DNA of 64,000 nucleotides from Hoeflea sp. (GCA_020637795.1 JACKJT010000001.1:744001-808000); one strand, 5' to 3'; counted from the first letter of the stretch, positions 1 to 9,584 are shown. Notes: a model not told the origin generated them from the letters alone. Numbers and translations: made by a program.

Positions 1-2
1 TG

Positions 3-1091
3 GCCGGCTTCATCGATCCGCATATTCACTTCCCGCAGATGCAGGTGACGGCCAGCTACGCCGCCAACCTGCTTGAATGGCTCAACACCTACACCTTCGT
101 CGAGGAACAGCGCTTCGCCGATCCGGCGCATTGCGCCCGCTTCGCCACGCTGTTCTTCGACGAACTGCTCCGCCACGGCACGACGACGGCCGCGGCCTAC
201 TGCTCCGTGCACAAGGGCTCGACCGACGCCTATTTCGCTGAAGCCCAACGCCGCAACCTGCTGATGGTGGGCGGCAAGGTGATGATGGACCGCAACGCCC
301 CAGAGGCGCTGACGGATACGGCGCAATCGAGTTACGACGACAGCAAGGCGGTGATCGCCGACTGGCACGGCAAGGGGCGCAATCACGTGGCGATCACGCC
401 GCGCTTTGCCATCACATCGACCCCGGCACAGCTGGAAGCCGCCGGCGCGCTGGCGCGCGAGCATCCCGATCTGCTGATCCAGACGCATCTGTCCGAGAAC
501 GACGCCGAAATCGCCTACACGCTGGAGCTCTATCCCGAGGCCAAGGACTACACCGACGTCTATGCAGGCTACGGGCTGCTGACCGACAAGATGCTGCTCG
601 GCCATGCCATTCACCTGTCCGACCGGGAAATGGACGCGATTGCAGACGCCGGGTCCGTCGCCGTTCACTGCCCGACCTCGAACCTGTTTCTCGGTTCGGG
701 TCTCTTCGATCTCAAGCGGCTGAAGCAGCATGGCGTGCGCACCGCGATCGCCACCGACATCGGTGGCGGCTCGAGCTATTCGCTCCTGAGAACACTCGAC
801 GAGGCCTACAAGATCCAGCAATTGCGCGGTCACCGGCTGCCGCCGATAGAAAACTACTGGCAGGCGACCCGCGGCAATGCGGAAGCGCTCGGGCTGGTGG
901 AGCGTATCGGCACGCTGGAGCCTGGGACAGACGCCGATATCATCGCGCTTGACGCCCGGGCGACGCCGGCAATGCAGATCCGCATGGAAACGGTGCAAAC
1001 GCTGGAAGAAGAACTCTTCCTGATGCAAACAATGGGTGACGACCGGTCAGTCCGTGCGGTCTACGTTGCCGGCGATGCCGTCAAGAGATAG
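3..1091 (+). CDS. guaD: Guanine deaminase, 5'-truncated by window edge
   Basis: This enzyme hydrolyses guanine to xanthine and ammonia, feeding purine catabolism. The reading frame is open from base 3, so the true start lies outside the window. The first visible residues include DPHIHFPQ, the HxH zinc motif that opens amidohydrolase-superfamily barrels and belongs to the guanine deaminase subfamily. Further on are QTHLSEN, GHAIHLSD and ATDIGGGSSYS, which carry the other metal and substrate ligands. An internal ATG at 39 is not the start because the metal motif lies before it. It converges on the purine operon uraH-allA-uraD-puuE, which supports the pathway assignment. Confidence 0.9.
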   Translation, partial: AGFIDPHIHFPQMQVTASYAANLLEWLNTYTFVEEQRFADPAHCARFATLFFDELLRHGTTTAAAYCSVHKGSTDAYFAEAQRRNLLMVGGKVMMDRNAPEALTDTAQSSYDDSKAVIADWHGKGRNHVAITPRFAITSTPAQLEAAGALAREHPDLLIQTHLSENDAEIAYTLELYPEAKDYTDVYAGYGLLTDKMLLGHAIHLSDREMDAIADAGSVAVHCPTSNLFLGSGLFDLKRLKQHGVRTAIATDIGGGSSYSLLRTLDEAYKIQQLRGHRLPPIENYWQATRGNAEALGLVERIGTLEPGTDADIIALDARATPAMQIRMETVQTLEEELFLMQTMGDDRSVRAVYVAGDAVKR

Positions 1092-1332
1092 TTGCGAGCC
1101 AGCTGACGGATCTTATTTGCGCTTCCGTCACAATTCCGTCTTAACTCTTCGTTAACAGTCTTCCTGCAAGCTGTGTATCAGCAGCGGTCTTTTTGAAGAT
1201 TGCTTATAAGGTCGCGTGAGCACGGATGTACTGCCACGCGGCTTTTGCTTTTTCCGGACACCCCAATCCCACCGACTTCGAGGCAACACACCCGCCCGAA
1301 CGAGCATGCGGCAACCTGGCCTGATGCGGGCG

Positions 1333-1713
1333 TCAGCTGCCGCGGTAGGTTGAATAAGCATAAGCTGAAATCAGCAAAGGCACGTGGTAATGCGCCGTCG
1401 TGTCGGCGATGCCGAAGCGGATCGGGATCACGTCGAGAAACGCCGGGTCCGGCAGCTTTTCGCCGCTCGAGCGCAGATAATCTCCCGCATGAAACCTGAG
1501 TTCGTAAACTCCACGGTCGAGATCGGCGCCCGAAAGAAGCGGAGCGTCGACGCGGCCATCTGCATTGGTGCTGACGGTCTTGATCAAATGGTGGTCGAGC
1601 CCTTCAATCCGGACAAGCTCGATGACCAGTCCGGCAGCGGGCTTGCCACGGGCCGTATCGAGCACGTGCGTGGTCAAGCGACCGGTTCCGGTTGGGAGTG
1701 GTTGGGCGGACAT
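1333..1713 (-). CDS. uraH: 5-hydroxyisourate hydrolase (transthyretin-like)
   Basis: HIU hydrolase converts 5-hydroxyisourate, the product of urate oxidation, to OHCU. The 126-aa protein has the family signature: TTHVLD with His16, NADGRVD with Arg54, the HYHVPLL segment (His108, His110) and the diagnostic C-terminal YRGS. It is the last gene of a four-gene leftward operon, 15 bp after allA. No urate oxidase is visible in the window, so the upstream step must be encoded elsewhere. Confidence 0.95.
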   Translation of the reverse strand: MSAQPLPTGTGRLTTHVLDTARGKPAAGLVIELVRIEGLDHHLIKTVSTNADGRVDAPLLSGADLDRGVYELRFHAGDYLRSSGEKLPDPAFLDVIPIRFGIADTTAHYHVPLLISAYAYSTYRGS

Positions 1714-1728
1714 TGGCGTCTCCTTGGG

Positions 1729-2226
1729 TCAGTTGACCGGTTGGGCGATCAGATAAGGCACATCATAGCTGGCTTCCTCGAGATTGGCGCCCTTGCCCTC
1801 ACGGTCCATCACCAGAAAATCGCTGACACGGCCCACGGCAATCAGCGGATGATGCCAGACATTGCGGGCATACTGCACACCGATGTGTCCTGGAACCAGA
1901 AACGCGCGCGGCTCGCCCGGACGTCCGCCCGCATCCGGCGCGACGACTGCGATCCAGTCTCCGCCGGTGACCGGAAAGAACGCCTGGCTGCCGAGCGGGT
2001 GGCGCTCCATCATGCCGACCGCGTAGGGAAACTCCCGTGGCTGGCCGCGGAACAGCGACAAAATCGTGTTCCCTCCCCCGCTTGCAGTGTCCGCCATGGC
2101 AAGCGCGTGAAAGCGTTCGGTGGTGCCTCCATTGATCATGCGCAGTTCTGCCGCCGCGGTATCCATGACGGTGCCGAAGGGGGCGAATGCCCCGGCAGTC
2201 AGCGGCTCGAGTTTCAGGTCCCGCAT
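1729..2226 (-). CDS. allA: Ureidoglycolate lyase
   Basis: AllA splits ureidoglycolate into glyoxylate and urea. The 165-aa protein starts MRDLKLEPLTAGAFAPFG, the usual N terminus of the family; an in-frame extension to 2319 exists but would overlap uraD and looks like an uraD shadow. Later segments such as GGTERFHALA-like, FFPV and GVQYARNVWHHPL fit the cupin-like fold. It lies 7 bp after uraD and 15 bp before uraH. Urea produced here is the natural substrate of the urease encoded at 16.5-25.7 kb. Confidence 0.92.
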   Translation of the reverse strand: MRDLKLEPLTAGAFAPFGTVMDTAAAELRMINGGTTERFHALAMADTASGGGNTILSLFRGQPREFPYAVGMMERHPLGSQAFFPVTGGDWIAVVAPDAGGRPGEPRAFLVPGHIGVQYARNVWHHPLIAVGRVSDFLVMDREGKGANLEEASYDVPYLIAQPVN

Positions 2227-2233
2227 CTGCCGC

Positions 2234-2731
2234 TCACCCTTCCGGCAGAATCGAGGCGATGCGGAACCCGGCGATCTTTTCGACCTGGGCGCAGGCAGTC
2301 TCGAATTCGGTTTCGGCATCGTTGCCGATGCGGGTTTCGAAAGCGGCCAGGATGCTGCCCTTGTCGTGTCCCTTGACCGCGATGATGAAGGGAAACCCGA
2401 AACCGGTCATGTAGCTTGTGTTGAGCTCGGTGAACCCTGCGTGCTCCTGCGCGCTCAGCCGGTCCAGACCGGCGCCGGCCTGTTCGGATTTCGATTCCTC
2501 GGTAAGTTCTCCGGCGATCGCCAGCTTGCCGGCAAGATCGGGATGCGCGCGCAAGACGCCCAGGCGCTCGTCATGGCTGGCGGCGCGAAACTCGGCGCAC
2601 AGCGCGTCATGAACCGGGCCAGCCCGCAACGGGGTGGCGATGCGGCCATTGTCGAAGGCCCGTTCGGCGATCCAGGGCGAATGCTCGAACACGCCGCCAA
2701 AGCGGCCGACAAACTCCTCACGGCCGATCAT
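2234..2731 (-). CDS. uraD: OHCU decarboxylase
   Basis: UraD decarboxylates 2-oxo-4-hydroxy-4-carboxy-5-ureidoimidazoline to S-allantoin. The 165-aa protein contains RAHPDLAGKLA with the catalytic His63 and the LTEESKSEQAGAG and FPFIIAVKG blocks typical of the family. Its start codon overlaps the puuE stop (ATGA), indicating translational coupling in the operon puuE-uraD-allA-uraH. Confidence 0.95.
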   Translation of the reverse strand: MIGREEFVGRFGGVFEHSPWIAERAFDNGRIATPLRAGPVHDALCAEFRAASHDERLGVLRAHPDLAGKLAIAGELTEESKSEQAGAGLDRLSAQEHAGFTELNTSYMTGFGFPFIIAVKGHDKGSILAAFETRIGNDAETEFETACAQVEKIAGFRIASILPEG

Positions 2732-3651
2732 TTCGACTTCTCCGGATGGTGATGTTCATGCCAGTGATTGGCGATATCGATACGGCGGGTCACCCAGGCC
2801 TTGTCATTGGCATTGACGTAATCGAGGAACCTGGCAAGGGCTGCAGCGCGGCCGGGGCGGCCAACCAGGCGGCAGTGCAGGCCGATCGACATCATCTTCG
2901 GGCTGCCCGCCGCACCTTCGGCCATCAGCACATCGAATGTATCCTTGAGATAGGTGAAGAACTGGTCGCCCGAATTGAACCCCTGCGGCGTGGCGAAGCG
3001 CATGTCGTTGGCGTCAAGCGTGTAGGGCACGATCAGGTGCGGACCCTTCGGCCCTTCGACCCAGTAAGGCAGTTCGTCAGCGTAGGAATCGGCGGAGTAG
3101 ACGAAACCGCCCTCCTCCATGACAAGCCTCAGGGTGTTGACCGACGGCTTGCCCTGGTAGATGCCGAGCGGCCGCGAGCCGGTCACTTCGGTGTGGATGC
3201 GGACGCATTCGGCGATGTGGCGGCGTTCCTCGTCTTCGGAGAAGTCCTTGTACTCGAGCCAGCGCAGTCCGTGGCTGGCGATCTCCCAGCCGGCTTCCTT
3301 CATGGCCGCGACCGCTTCCGGGTTGCGCTGCATGGCAAGGGCGACACCATACACCGTCACCGGCATTTTGCGCTCGGTGAACATCCGCCAGAGCCGCCAG
3401 AAACCAGCGCGCGAGCCATATTCGTAGAGCGACTCCATGTTCATGTTGCGCTGACCCGGCCACGGTTGTGCGCCGACGATCTCCGACAGCAGGCTTTCGG
3501 AGGTGGGATCCCCATCGAGAATCGAGCTTTCGCCGCCCTCTTCGTAGTTGACCACGAACTGGACGGCACAATGCGCGCCCGAGGGCCATTCCGGATCGGG
3601 CGGGGTGCGGCCATAGCCGACCAGATCGCGGGGATAGGGTGTTGTGTTCAT
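2728..3651 (-). CDS. puuE: Allantoinase, PuuE polysaccharide-deacetylase type
   Basis: PuuE is the metal-independent allantoinase of the NodB/polysaccharide deacetylase superfamily and converts allantoin to allantoate. The 307-aa form beginning MNTTPYPRDLVGYG matches the usual length; an ATG four codons upstream (3663) is an alternative, and the longer open frame to 3987 is only read-through. Family signatures include FVVNYEEGGE, EIASHGLRW and IGLHCRLVGRPGRA. It is the first gene of the purine operon and overlaps uraD by 4 bp. Confidence 0.93.
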   Translation of the reverse strand: MNTTPYPRDLVGYGRTPPDPEWPSGAHCAVQFVVNYEEGGESSILDGDPTSESLLSEIVGAQPWPGQRNMNMESLYEYGSRAGFWRLWRMFTERKMPVTVYGVALAMQRNPEAVAAMKEAGWEIASHGLRWLEYKDFSEDEERRHIAECVRIHTEVTGSRPLGIYQGKPSVNTLRLVMEEGGFVYSADSYADELPYWVEGPKGPHLIVPYTLDANDMRFATPQGFNSGDQFFTYLKDTFDVLMAEGAAGSPKMMSIGLHCRLVGRPGRAAALARFLDYVNANDKAWVTRRIDIANHWHEHHHPEKSK

Positions 3652-3784
3652 TGGACAGTCCATCTCGATAACCGGGAAACGGTAGCAGCCCGGCGGCAAA
3701 TGTCGATACCCGGACTTTGAAGAAAAACCGCAAACTGTTGCGGCAAATTCAACCGGTTGCGGCCCTTGCGGGATGTGCCGCCGT

Positions 3785-4969
3785 CTACTGAATACCCTGA
3801 TCTGTGGCGCTCCGGGCTGCGTGCCAGGCGACGGAGAAACTCTCCGGCGTCTCGGGTCCCTCTTCACCGGCAAGCTGTGCGACGAGGCAGTCGGCCATGC
3901 GATGGGCGATGCCGAAGCTGATCTTGAAGCCGCCCGCCATCGCCAGGACACCGGGCGCACCCGGAACCGGCCCCAGCATCGGGTCACGTCCGACAGCCTT
4001 CGGACGCACGCCGGCCCAGCGGCGGATCACCGGCGCCTCCCTGATCAACGGGCAAAGCTTGCGGGCGCGTTTGACGATCTCGTCGAGCCTTTCATCGGTT
4101 GCGCGCGGATCGTCGAACTCGTTCTCGCTGGTCGACCCCACGGCAACGTGACCGTTTTCATGGGCAATCACATAGACGCCGTCATCGTAGACCAAGGGCA
4201 GATCGGGTTCCGCCCCGGCATCGAGAAGGGCTGCCTGGCCCTTGACGCCGCCGCCCAGCGATTGCGCCGGCAGCCCCATTAGGCGCGCAATCATAGGAAA
4301 CGCGTCGACGCCGTTTGCCAGCGCGACATGGCCGAAGCCAATGCTGGTTCCGTCCGACAGACTTGCCCGCCTGTCCCCCGGCGCCACGTCCACGACGGCG
4401 GTCCCCAGGCGCAGTTCGATGTTGGGCATCACCGCAAGGCGAGACAGAAGTGCGGCGATTAGGCCCGGCGGAGAAATCCGCGCCGAAAGCGTTTCATGCA
4501 CTATTCCATGCGGCGCCCGCAGGATATTGGGCCAGTCGCTTCTGTCGGGCGTATGACGGACCTCGTAGCCAAACCGCGTCCCCCAATTGGCCCGCGCATC
4601 GGCAATCCGCTCGGTCGCGGTGATCCGCCCACGCTCCGAGGTCAGCGGCAATATCCGCCCGACCCGGCGATAGCCGCAGAACTCGCCGGTTTCGGCTTGC
4701 AGCCGTGCGATCTCATCCTCGAGATCGACCAAGGCGCGGAACTGGAAATCCTTCTTGCCGTTCCAGCGTTCGGGACTGTGGGGCATGAGCGCACCGAGGA
4801 AGCCGCCGCTGGCGCCATCACCCGGATTGCCACGTTCGACGAGCATGACCGACAGGCCGGCGCGCGCCGCCTTGACCGCCAGCCACAGCCCCGCCACCCC
4901 GGCCCCGGCGATCAGCAGGTCCGGCGCAGCTTGACCACGGTGCGATGCGGCTTTATCGGCAACAGCCAT
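3785..4969 (-). CDS. FAD-dependent oxidoreductase (DAO family), MnmC1-like
   Basis: This 394-aa flavoprotein has an N-terminal Rossmann motif (LLIAGAGVAGLW), a GASGGFLGALMPHSPERW loop and a C-terminal WAGVRP...GPVP...GGFKISFG block, the layout of the D-amino-acid-oxidase fold. The GASG-GAL loop resembles the oxidase half of bifunctional MnmC, which removes the carboxymethyl group from cmnm5(s2)U34 of tRNA. The adjacent, divergently transcribed mnmD encodes the other half, and the two ATG codons overlap (this one ends at 4969, mnmD begins at 4968). I infer a stand-alone MnmC1-like oxidase; an ordinary amino-acid oxidase is the alternative. Confidence 0.6.
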   Translation of the reverse strand: MAVADKAASHRGQAAPDLLIAGAGVAGLWLAVKAARAGLSVMLVERGNPGDGASGGFLGALMPHSPERWNGKKDFQFRALVDLEDEIARLQAETGEFCGYRRVGRILPLTSERGRITATERIADARANWGTRFGYEVRHTPDRSDWPNILRAPHGIVHETLSARISPPGLIAALLSRLAVMPNIELRLGTAVVDVAPGDRRASLSDGTSIGFGHVALANGVDAFPMIARLMGLPAQSLGGGVKGQAALLDAGAEPDLPLVYDDGVYVIAHENGHVAVGSTSENEFDDPRATDERLDEIVKRARKLCPLIREAPVIRRWAGVRPKAVGRDPMLGPVPGAPGVLAMAGGFKISFGIAHRMADCLVAQLAGEEGPETPESFSVAWHAARSATDQGIQ

Positions 4970-5738
4970 GATCGATCCCCCCGAGCCAGACGATAACAGC
5001 ACCAGCCAGCGCGCATCGCTGACGTGGCATGCGGGCGATATGCCCTATTCGGAGGAATTTGGCGACTTCTATTATTCAAAGGCGGACGGCCGGGCGGAAT
5101 GCCGACACGTGTTTCTGACCGGCAACGGACTGCCCGATCGGTTCGGAGGCAAGCGGCATTTCGTGATCGGCGAACTCGGGTTCGGCACCGGGCTCAACTT
5201 CATCGAGACCTGGGCGGCCTGGGAAACGGCCGCCACGGAGGGGGCGCGGCTGGAGTTCCACTCCTTCGAGCTGCGCCTGCTTGATCGGGATGACATGAGG
5301 CGCGCGCTGGCAGCCTGGCCCGACCTGACACCCAGGGCCGCGGAACTGATTACCGTCTGGCCGGAACGGCCGGAGGGCGATGTCGTCATCGGTTTCGAGA
5401 GCCGCGGCCGGCCAATCAGCCTGCATATCCATTCGGGCCCGGCGCTCGAGCAAATGGCCAGAGCTACTTTTTCTGCGGATGCCTGGTATCTTGATGGTTT
5501 TTCGCCAGCCCGCAATCCGGACATGTGGTCTGCCGAGCTGATGCACGCGGTCGCGGACCGGACACGTCCGGGCGGGACGTTTGCGACCTACTCCGCAGCC
5601 GGGTGGGTGCGGCGAAACCTGCAGGCAGCGGGTTTTATGGTGGAGAAGCGCCCGGGCCATGCCGGCAAGCGCGACATGAGCGGGGGCATGCTGGCAACCG
5701 CCCTGCCGGTCCCCAGCGAAGCGCCGTCCGCCAGCTAG
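4968..5738 (+). CDS. mnmD: tRNA (mnm5s2U34)-methyltransferase MnmD
   Basis: The 256-aa protein matches the methyltransferase half of MnmC (MnmC2/MnmD), which methylates nm5(s2)U34 of tRNA with S-adenosylmethionine. It has YSEEFGDFYYSKADG near the N terminus, the SAM motif FVIGELGFGTGLNF, and the DAWYLDGFSPARNPDMW block that is characteristic of this family. It is a stand-alone protein with no fused FAD domain. The start codon overlaps that of the divergent FAD oxidoreductase, so neither gene has its own upstream spacer and their promoters must lie inside each other's coding sequence. Confidence 0.9.
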   Translation: MIDPPEPDDNSTSQRASLTWHAGDMPYSEEFGDFYYSKADGRAECRHVFLTGNGLPDRFGGKRHFVIGELGFGTGLNFIETWAAWETAATEGARLEFHSFELRLLDRDDMRRALAAWPDLTPRAAELITVWPERPEGDVVIGFESRGRPISLHIHSGPALEQMARATFSADAWYLDGFSPARNPDMWSAELMHAVADRTRPGGTFATYSAAGWVRRNLQAAGFMVEKRPGHAGKRDMSGGMLATALPVPSEAPSAS

Positions 5739-5792
5739 GCTTTCGGAACAGCCTTCGCGGGTGCGCGCATCCCGAAGTACCGAAGCGCCGGC

Positions 5793-8700
5793 CTAGCCGT
5801 GGGTGATGCGCGCCGCGATGTCCTCGGGCAGCCAGTCCCGTATCTTGGCTTCGAGCTTTTCCGGGCTGATCGGCTTGGACAGGTAATCATCCATGCCGGC
5901 CTCCAGGCAGCGTTCCTTGTCGCCTGTCAGGGCATGGGCGGTGACGCCGACGATGGGAGTGCGTCCGAGGCTTTCATCTCCGGCCTCGGCCTTGCGAATG
6001 GCCTGAGTTGCCTGATGGCCGTTCATCACAGGCATGGAGACATCCATCAGGATCATTGCCGGGCGATGGCTCTTCCAGATTTCAAAGGCGCTGCCACCAT
6101 TGTCGACAATCTGATAGCGCAGACCCATCTCATCGAGGATCTGGGTAAACACGATCTGGTTGACCTCATTGTCTTCGGCGACAAGCAGATCAAGGCGACT
6201 GTCTTCGCCGGCCTTTTCCGTGGGCGATCGGCGCTCGGACCGTTCGGATGCCGCGGCAACAACCGCTGGCCTGATCGGTGGCGTGGCGGAAACTTGCCGA
6301 TCGGCGGCGACGCCGGCGGGCGCGGCGGCCTCGTCATTCGTCCCGGCCCGGCCTTGCGCCGCAGCCTGGAGGACGCCCACGATGGTTTCGAGAAGCAGCG
6401 ACGAGCGCGCCGGCTTCATCAAGGTGGCCTGCACGACCCCTTGCCGGATGTCGGTGTCCGAAGAGTTGAGATCCATCGACGTCAACATGACGATTGCCGG
6501 CTTGTCGGGACCGAAAGCCTTGCGGATGGCGCGCGCGGTCATCACACCATCCATGTCGGGCATGTGATAGTCGAGGATGATGACATCGACAGGGACGCCG
6601 AATTTATTGGCCGCGGCAAGCACGTCGAGGCCTTCCTTACCTGAAACCGCGGCGCAGGCATCAAAGCCCCAGGCGCTCATTTGCTCCATCAGGATGGATC
6701 TGTTGACGGGGTTGTCGTCAATCGCCAGCACCCGGGCGCCGGAGACATCGACGGGGGCAATCCGGACGCGCGTGACAGTGCTGTGATCCACCGGCAGGCT
6801 GAGCTCGACCGTGAACACGGATCCCTCGCCAACCTTGCTTTCAGCCCGGATATGGCCGCTCATCAGCTCAACCAGGCGGGACGTGATCGCCAGACCGAGG
6901 CCGGTTCCCTCATGCCGTCTGGTCGAGGAATTGTCGACCTGGGAGAATTTCTCGAACACCGCTTCCAGCTTGTCGGGCGGAATGCCCATTCCGGTGTCGT
7001 GAACATGGATGGCGAAATCAAGCAGGCCAGCGTCGTTGAGCTGACCGTCGACCTCGATGAGCACATGCCCGGATTCGGTGAACTTGATGGCGTTGCCGGC
7101 GAGATTGGTGATGATCTGCCGCAGCCGTCCGACATCGCCGACAACCCGCGCAGGCAGCGCAGGGTCGATGCGCACGATGAGCTCGATGTCCTTCTCCGCG
7201 GCGCGGCTTGAAATCAGCGATGCCACATCCTCAACCGTCTCGGACAGGTCGAACGGAGCCTCGTCGAGGACAAGCTGCCCGGCGTCAATCTTCGAAAAAT
7301 CGAGAATGTCATTGATAATGGTGAGCAGCGCATTGCCGGACTTGACGATGATATCGGTGAATGTGCGCTGGCGCGTGTCCAGTTCAGTGCGGGCCAGGAG
7401 TTCGGCCATACCCAGAACGCCGTTCATCGGCGTGCGGATTTCGTGGCTCATGTTGGCCAGGAACTCGGATTTCGCACGGTCGGCCATTTCCGCCTTGATG
7501 ACGAGGTGCTGGAGTTCCTCCTCGCGGTGCTTCGCCTCGGTGATATCCGTGTAGGTGATGATCATCGAGCCGTTGGCGGTCGGCTTGCCGTCGATGCGGA
7601 GCCAGCGGCCGGACGTGGTCTGCCGCTCGAGCGTGTGCGGTATCAGTTTCTTGTGGCAATCATTGACCCTTGCACGGGTGGCAGCCGCCGTTTCCTCGCT
7701 TCCGTAATCGCCGCGGCGCTCGCAGAAATCAAAGAAATCATTGAGGTCCTTGCCGACTGCCGCGACCTCGTGCGGCGCCTCAAGCATCTCGAAGAACGTG
7801 TCGTTGGCAAACTGGATGAGGCAGTCCCTGGTCACCATCAGGCCCTGCGCCATCGCCCCGGCAGCGCCGCGCAGCAGCTCGCTGGCCCGCTCCATCTCGG
7901 CCCTGGCGAGATCAAGCTCCTGTTCGCGCTGTTTGAGTTCGGAGACATCGAAATAGGATATCATCCGCTTGCCCTCGGACAGCGCACGGACAGAATAGAT
8001 CATGGTGCGGCCATCGGCTCGAGCGAATTCACGCGGCTCGACATAGCCGGAGCGGATTTCCTCGAGACGCGCCTCGACGTAGTCGTCGAACTCGTCCTCG
8101 GCGACCTGGTAGATGCCGTTTTCCCGATTGACGTCGATGAGCGTACGGAAAGGCGCGCCGATGTAATCGTCGCGGGACGCAATCTTCCAGATGCGGAAAA
8201 ACGCACCATTTATCAGTTCGACATGGGTGTTCCGGTCGACGACCACCACACCCATGTGCATGGCCTCGATGACGCTTTCCAGGTCGGCCTTGTGCAGCTC
8301 GGCGCGGCGCTGCGCCTCATAGACCTCCCGCTCGCGGCGTTTCATGTCGCTCACGTTGATGGTGGTTCCCAGCAGGTATCGCCTGCCGCCCGGCCCATCA
8401 AACCCGACCTTGCGATCGATCAGCTTGAGCTTTTCGCCTTTTGCACTGTCGAGTTCGATTTCGCGTTCCATAAGGCCGCGACCGTTCATCGCTTCCGCGT
8501 CGGCCTCCCGCAACGGACCGCCCTGTTCGCCAAAGATCTCGAAATCGTCCCTGCCGAGCATATCCTTTTCGGGGATCGCGGTCAGTTCCCCGTGGGCGCG
8601 ATTGACGTAAATGTACCGGTAGTCCTCATCCTTGACGAAGCTCGAAATCGGCATTTCGTCAAGGATCGCGCGAAACAGCTGGTTTTCCGCCACCTTGTTT

Positions 8701-9584
8701 TCGAGGGCGGTCTCGCGCTGCTTCAGTTCGGTGACATCGACGCGTAGACCCAAGGTGTAGCCGTCCTTGAGCGCACGGTTGATGATGCGGATCCATCGGC
8801 CATTCTTGAGCTGTTCGACGGTGGCCTTGCCGAATTCACGATGAACCGACAGGCGGTTTTCGATCCAGGCCTTGCGCGCTTCCGGTTCATCGTCGGCACT
8901 GAAACTGCACGAGGTTTCCAGCACCGAACGAAGTGATTTTCCGACCTCGAGCGTGTAGTCCGGTGCCGTCATGGCATCCATTGCAGGATTGACGTAAATG
9001 AGAACGTCGCTTGGATCGTAGAGCACGATACCGACGTCCATGCAGTCGAATATCTCGTTGAAACGGTCCAGGATCGATTGATCCGCGTCTCCAACGCCGG
9101 CTGTCGGCAGGTGACTCGGGCCTTTCGGACTGCCGTCCGGCTCGATGCCCGCCTTGATCGGCCGGGACATTGCCTCGCGTGCAGCCGTCTCTGTCTGCCC
9201 GGTTTCGAAGCGCACGCCGGCGATCGGCTCGAAATGGCCTACGATGAATGTCTTGCCGGAGGCCTGCCGATGGCGCTGGATACGGATCCGGTAGCGGCCA
9301 CCCTTGAGCGGGTGCGAAAACAGGGCGACCTGGTCCTTTCCGAAAACCAGGCTGCGGCGCTCCTTCTCGTCACGATCATTCTGCTCGACAGATTCGAAAT
9401 GCTGATGACTTTGCTGACCGATCAGAGCTGCAGGCTGGCAGTCCCACAATTCCGCGTAGGCAAGATTGACCGCGAGATAGCGCAGCTCCGAATCCTTGAC
9501 GAAGGCAGGATTCGGATCACTGGAGACCAGTGCACAGGTATTGGCAAGCGAATCATCGCCCTCGATACTATCCACGTCATCCAC
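5793..9584 (-). CDS. Multi-PAS hybrid histidine kinase with two receiver domains
   Basis: This 1263-aa protein has no signal peptide or membrane segment and should be a cytosolic sensor. I read about five PAS-like modules (roughly residues 20-120, 170-290, 300-415, 435-550, 565-685), a HisKA domain with NMSHEIRTPMNG (phospho-acceptor His714), an HATPase domain (N box NLAGNAIKFT, G boxes DTGMGIPP and GTGLGLAI, about 815-930), and two receivers with phospho-acceptors Asp1005 (LDYHMPDMDG) and Asp1181 (MDVSMPVMNG). No HPt domain is fused, so an external phosphotransfer partner is expected. Ligands cannot be read from the PAS modules. No response regulator is adjacent. Confidence 0.92.
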   Translation of the reverse strand: MDDVDSIEGDDSLANTCALVSSDPNPAFVKDSELRYLAVNLAYAELWDCQPAALIGQQSHQHFESVEQNDRDEKERRSLVFGKDQVALFSHPLKGGRYRIRIQRHRQASGKTFIVGHFEPIAGVRFETGQTETAAREAMSRPIKAGIEPDGSPKGPSHLPTAGVGDADQSILDRFNEIFDCMDVGIVLYDPSDVLIYVNPAMDAMTAPDYTLEVGKSLRSVLETSCSFSADDEPEARKAWIENRLSVHREFGKATVEQLKNGRWIRIINRALKDGYTLGLRVDVTELKQRETALENKVAENQLFRAILDEMPISSFVKDEDYRYIYVNRAHGELTAIPEKDMLGRDDFEIFGEQGGPLREADAEAMNGRGLMEREIELDSAKGEKLKLIDRKVGFDGPGGRRYLLGTTINVSDMKRREREVYEAQRRAELHKADLESVIEAMHMGVVVVDRNTHVELINGAFFRIWKIASRDDYIGAPFRTLIDVNRENGIYQVAEDEFDDYVEARLEEIRSGYVEPREFARADGRTMIYSVRALSEGKRMISYFDVSELKQREQELDLARAEMERASELLRGAAGAMAQGLMVTRDCLIQFANDTFFEMLEAPHEVAAVGKDLNDFFDFCERRGDYGSEETAAATRARVNDCHKKLIPHTLERQTTSGRWLRIDGKPTANGSMIITYTDITEAKHREEELQHLVIKAEMADRAKSEFLANMSHEIRTPMNGVLGMAELLARTELDTRQRTFTDIIVKSGNALLTIINDILDFSKIDAGQLVLDEAPFDLSETVEDVASLISSRAAEKDIELIVRIDPALPARVVGDVGRLRQIITNLAGNAIKFTESGHVLIEVDGQLNDAGLLDFAIHVHDTGMGIPPDKLEAVFEKFSQVDNSSTRRHEGTGLGLAITSRLVELMSGHIRAESKVGEGSVFTVELSLPVDHSTVTRVRIAPVDVSGARVLAIDDNPVNRSILMEQMSAWGFDACAAVSGKEGLDVLAAANKFGVPVDVIILDYHMPDMDGVMTARAIRKAFGPDKPAIVMLTSMDLNSSDTDIRQGVVQATLMKPARSSLLLETIVGVLQAAAQGRAGTNDEAAAPAGVAADRQVSATPPIRPAVVAAASERSERRSPTEKAGEDSRLDLLVAEDNEVNQIVFTQILDEMGLRYQIVDNGGSAFEIWKSHRPAMILMDVSMPVMNGHQATQAIRKAEAGDESLGRTPIVGVTAHALTGDKERCLEAGMDDYLSKPISPEKLEAKIRDWLPEDIAARITHG

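Noticed and set aside
1152..1361. Small - strand frame between guanine deaminase and uraH
   Set aside because: Partly overlaps the uraH 3' end in another frame; no ribosome-binding site or family match. The 1092-1332 region seems to be plain intergenic DNA with a weak hairpin (TGACGGA/TCCGTCA at 1104-1130).
7443..8747. Long + strand frame (434 codons) opposite the histidine kinase
   Set aside because: A shadow of the PAS-rich kinase coding sequence, with no recognisable motif.
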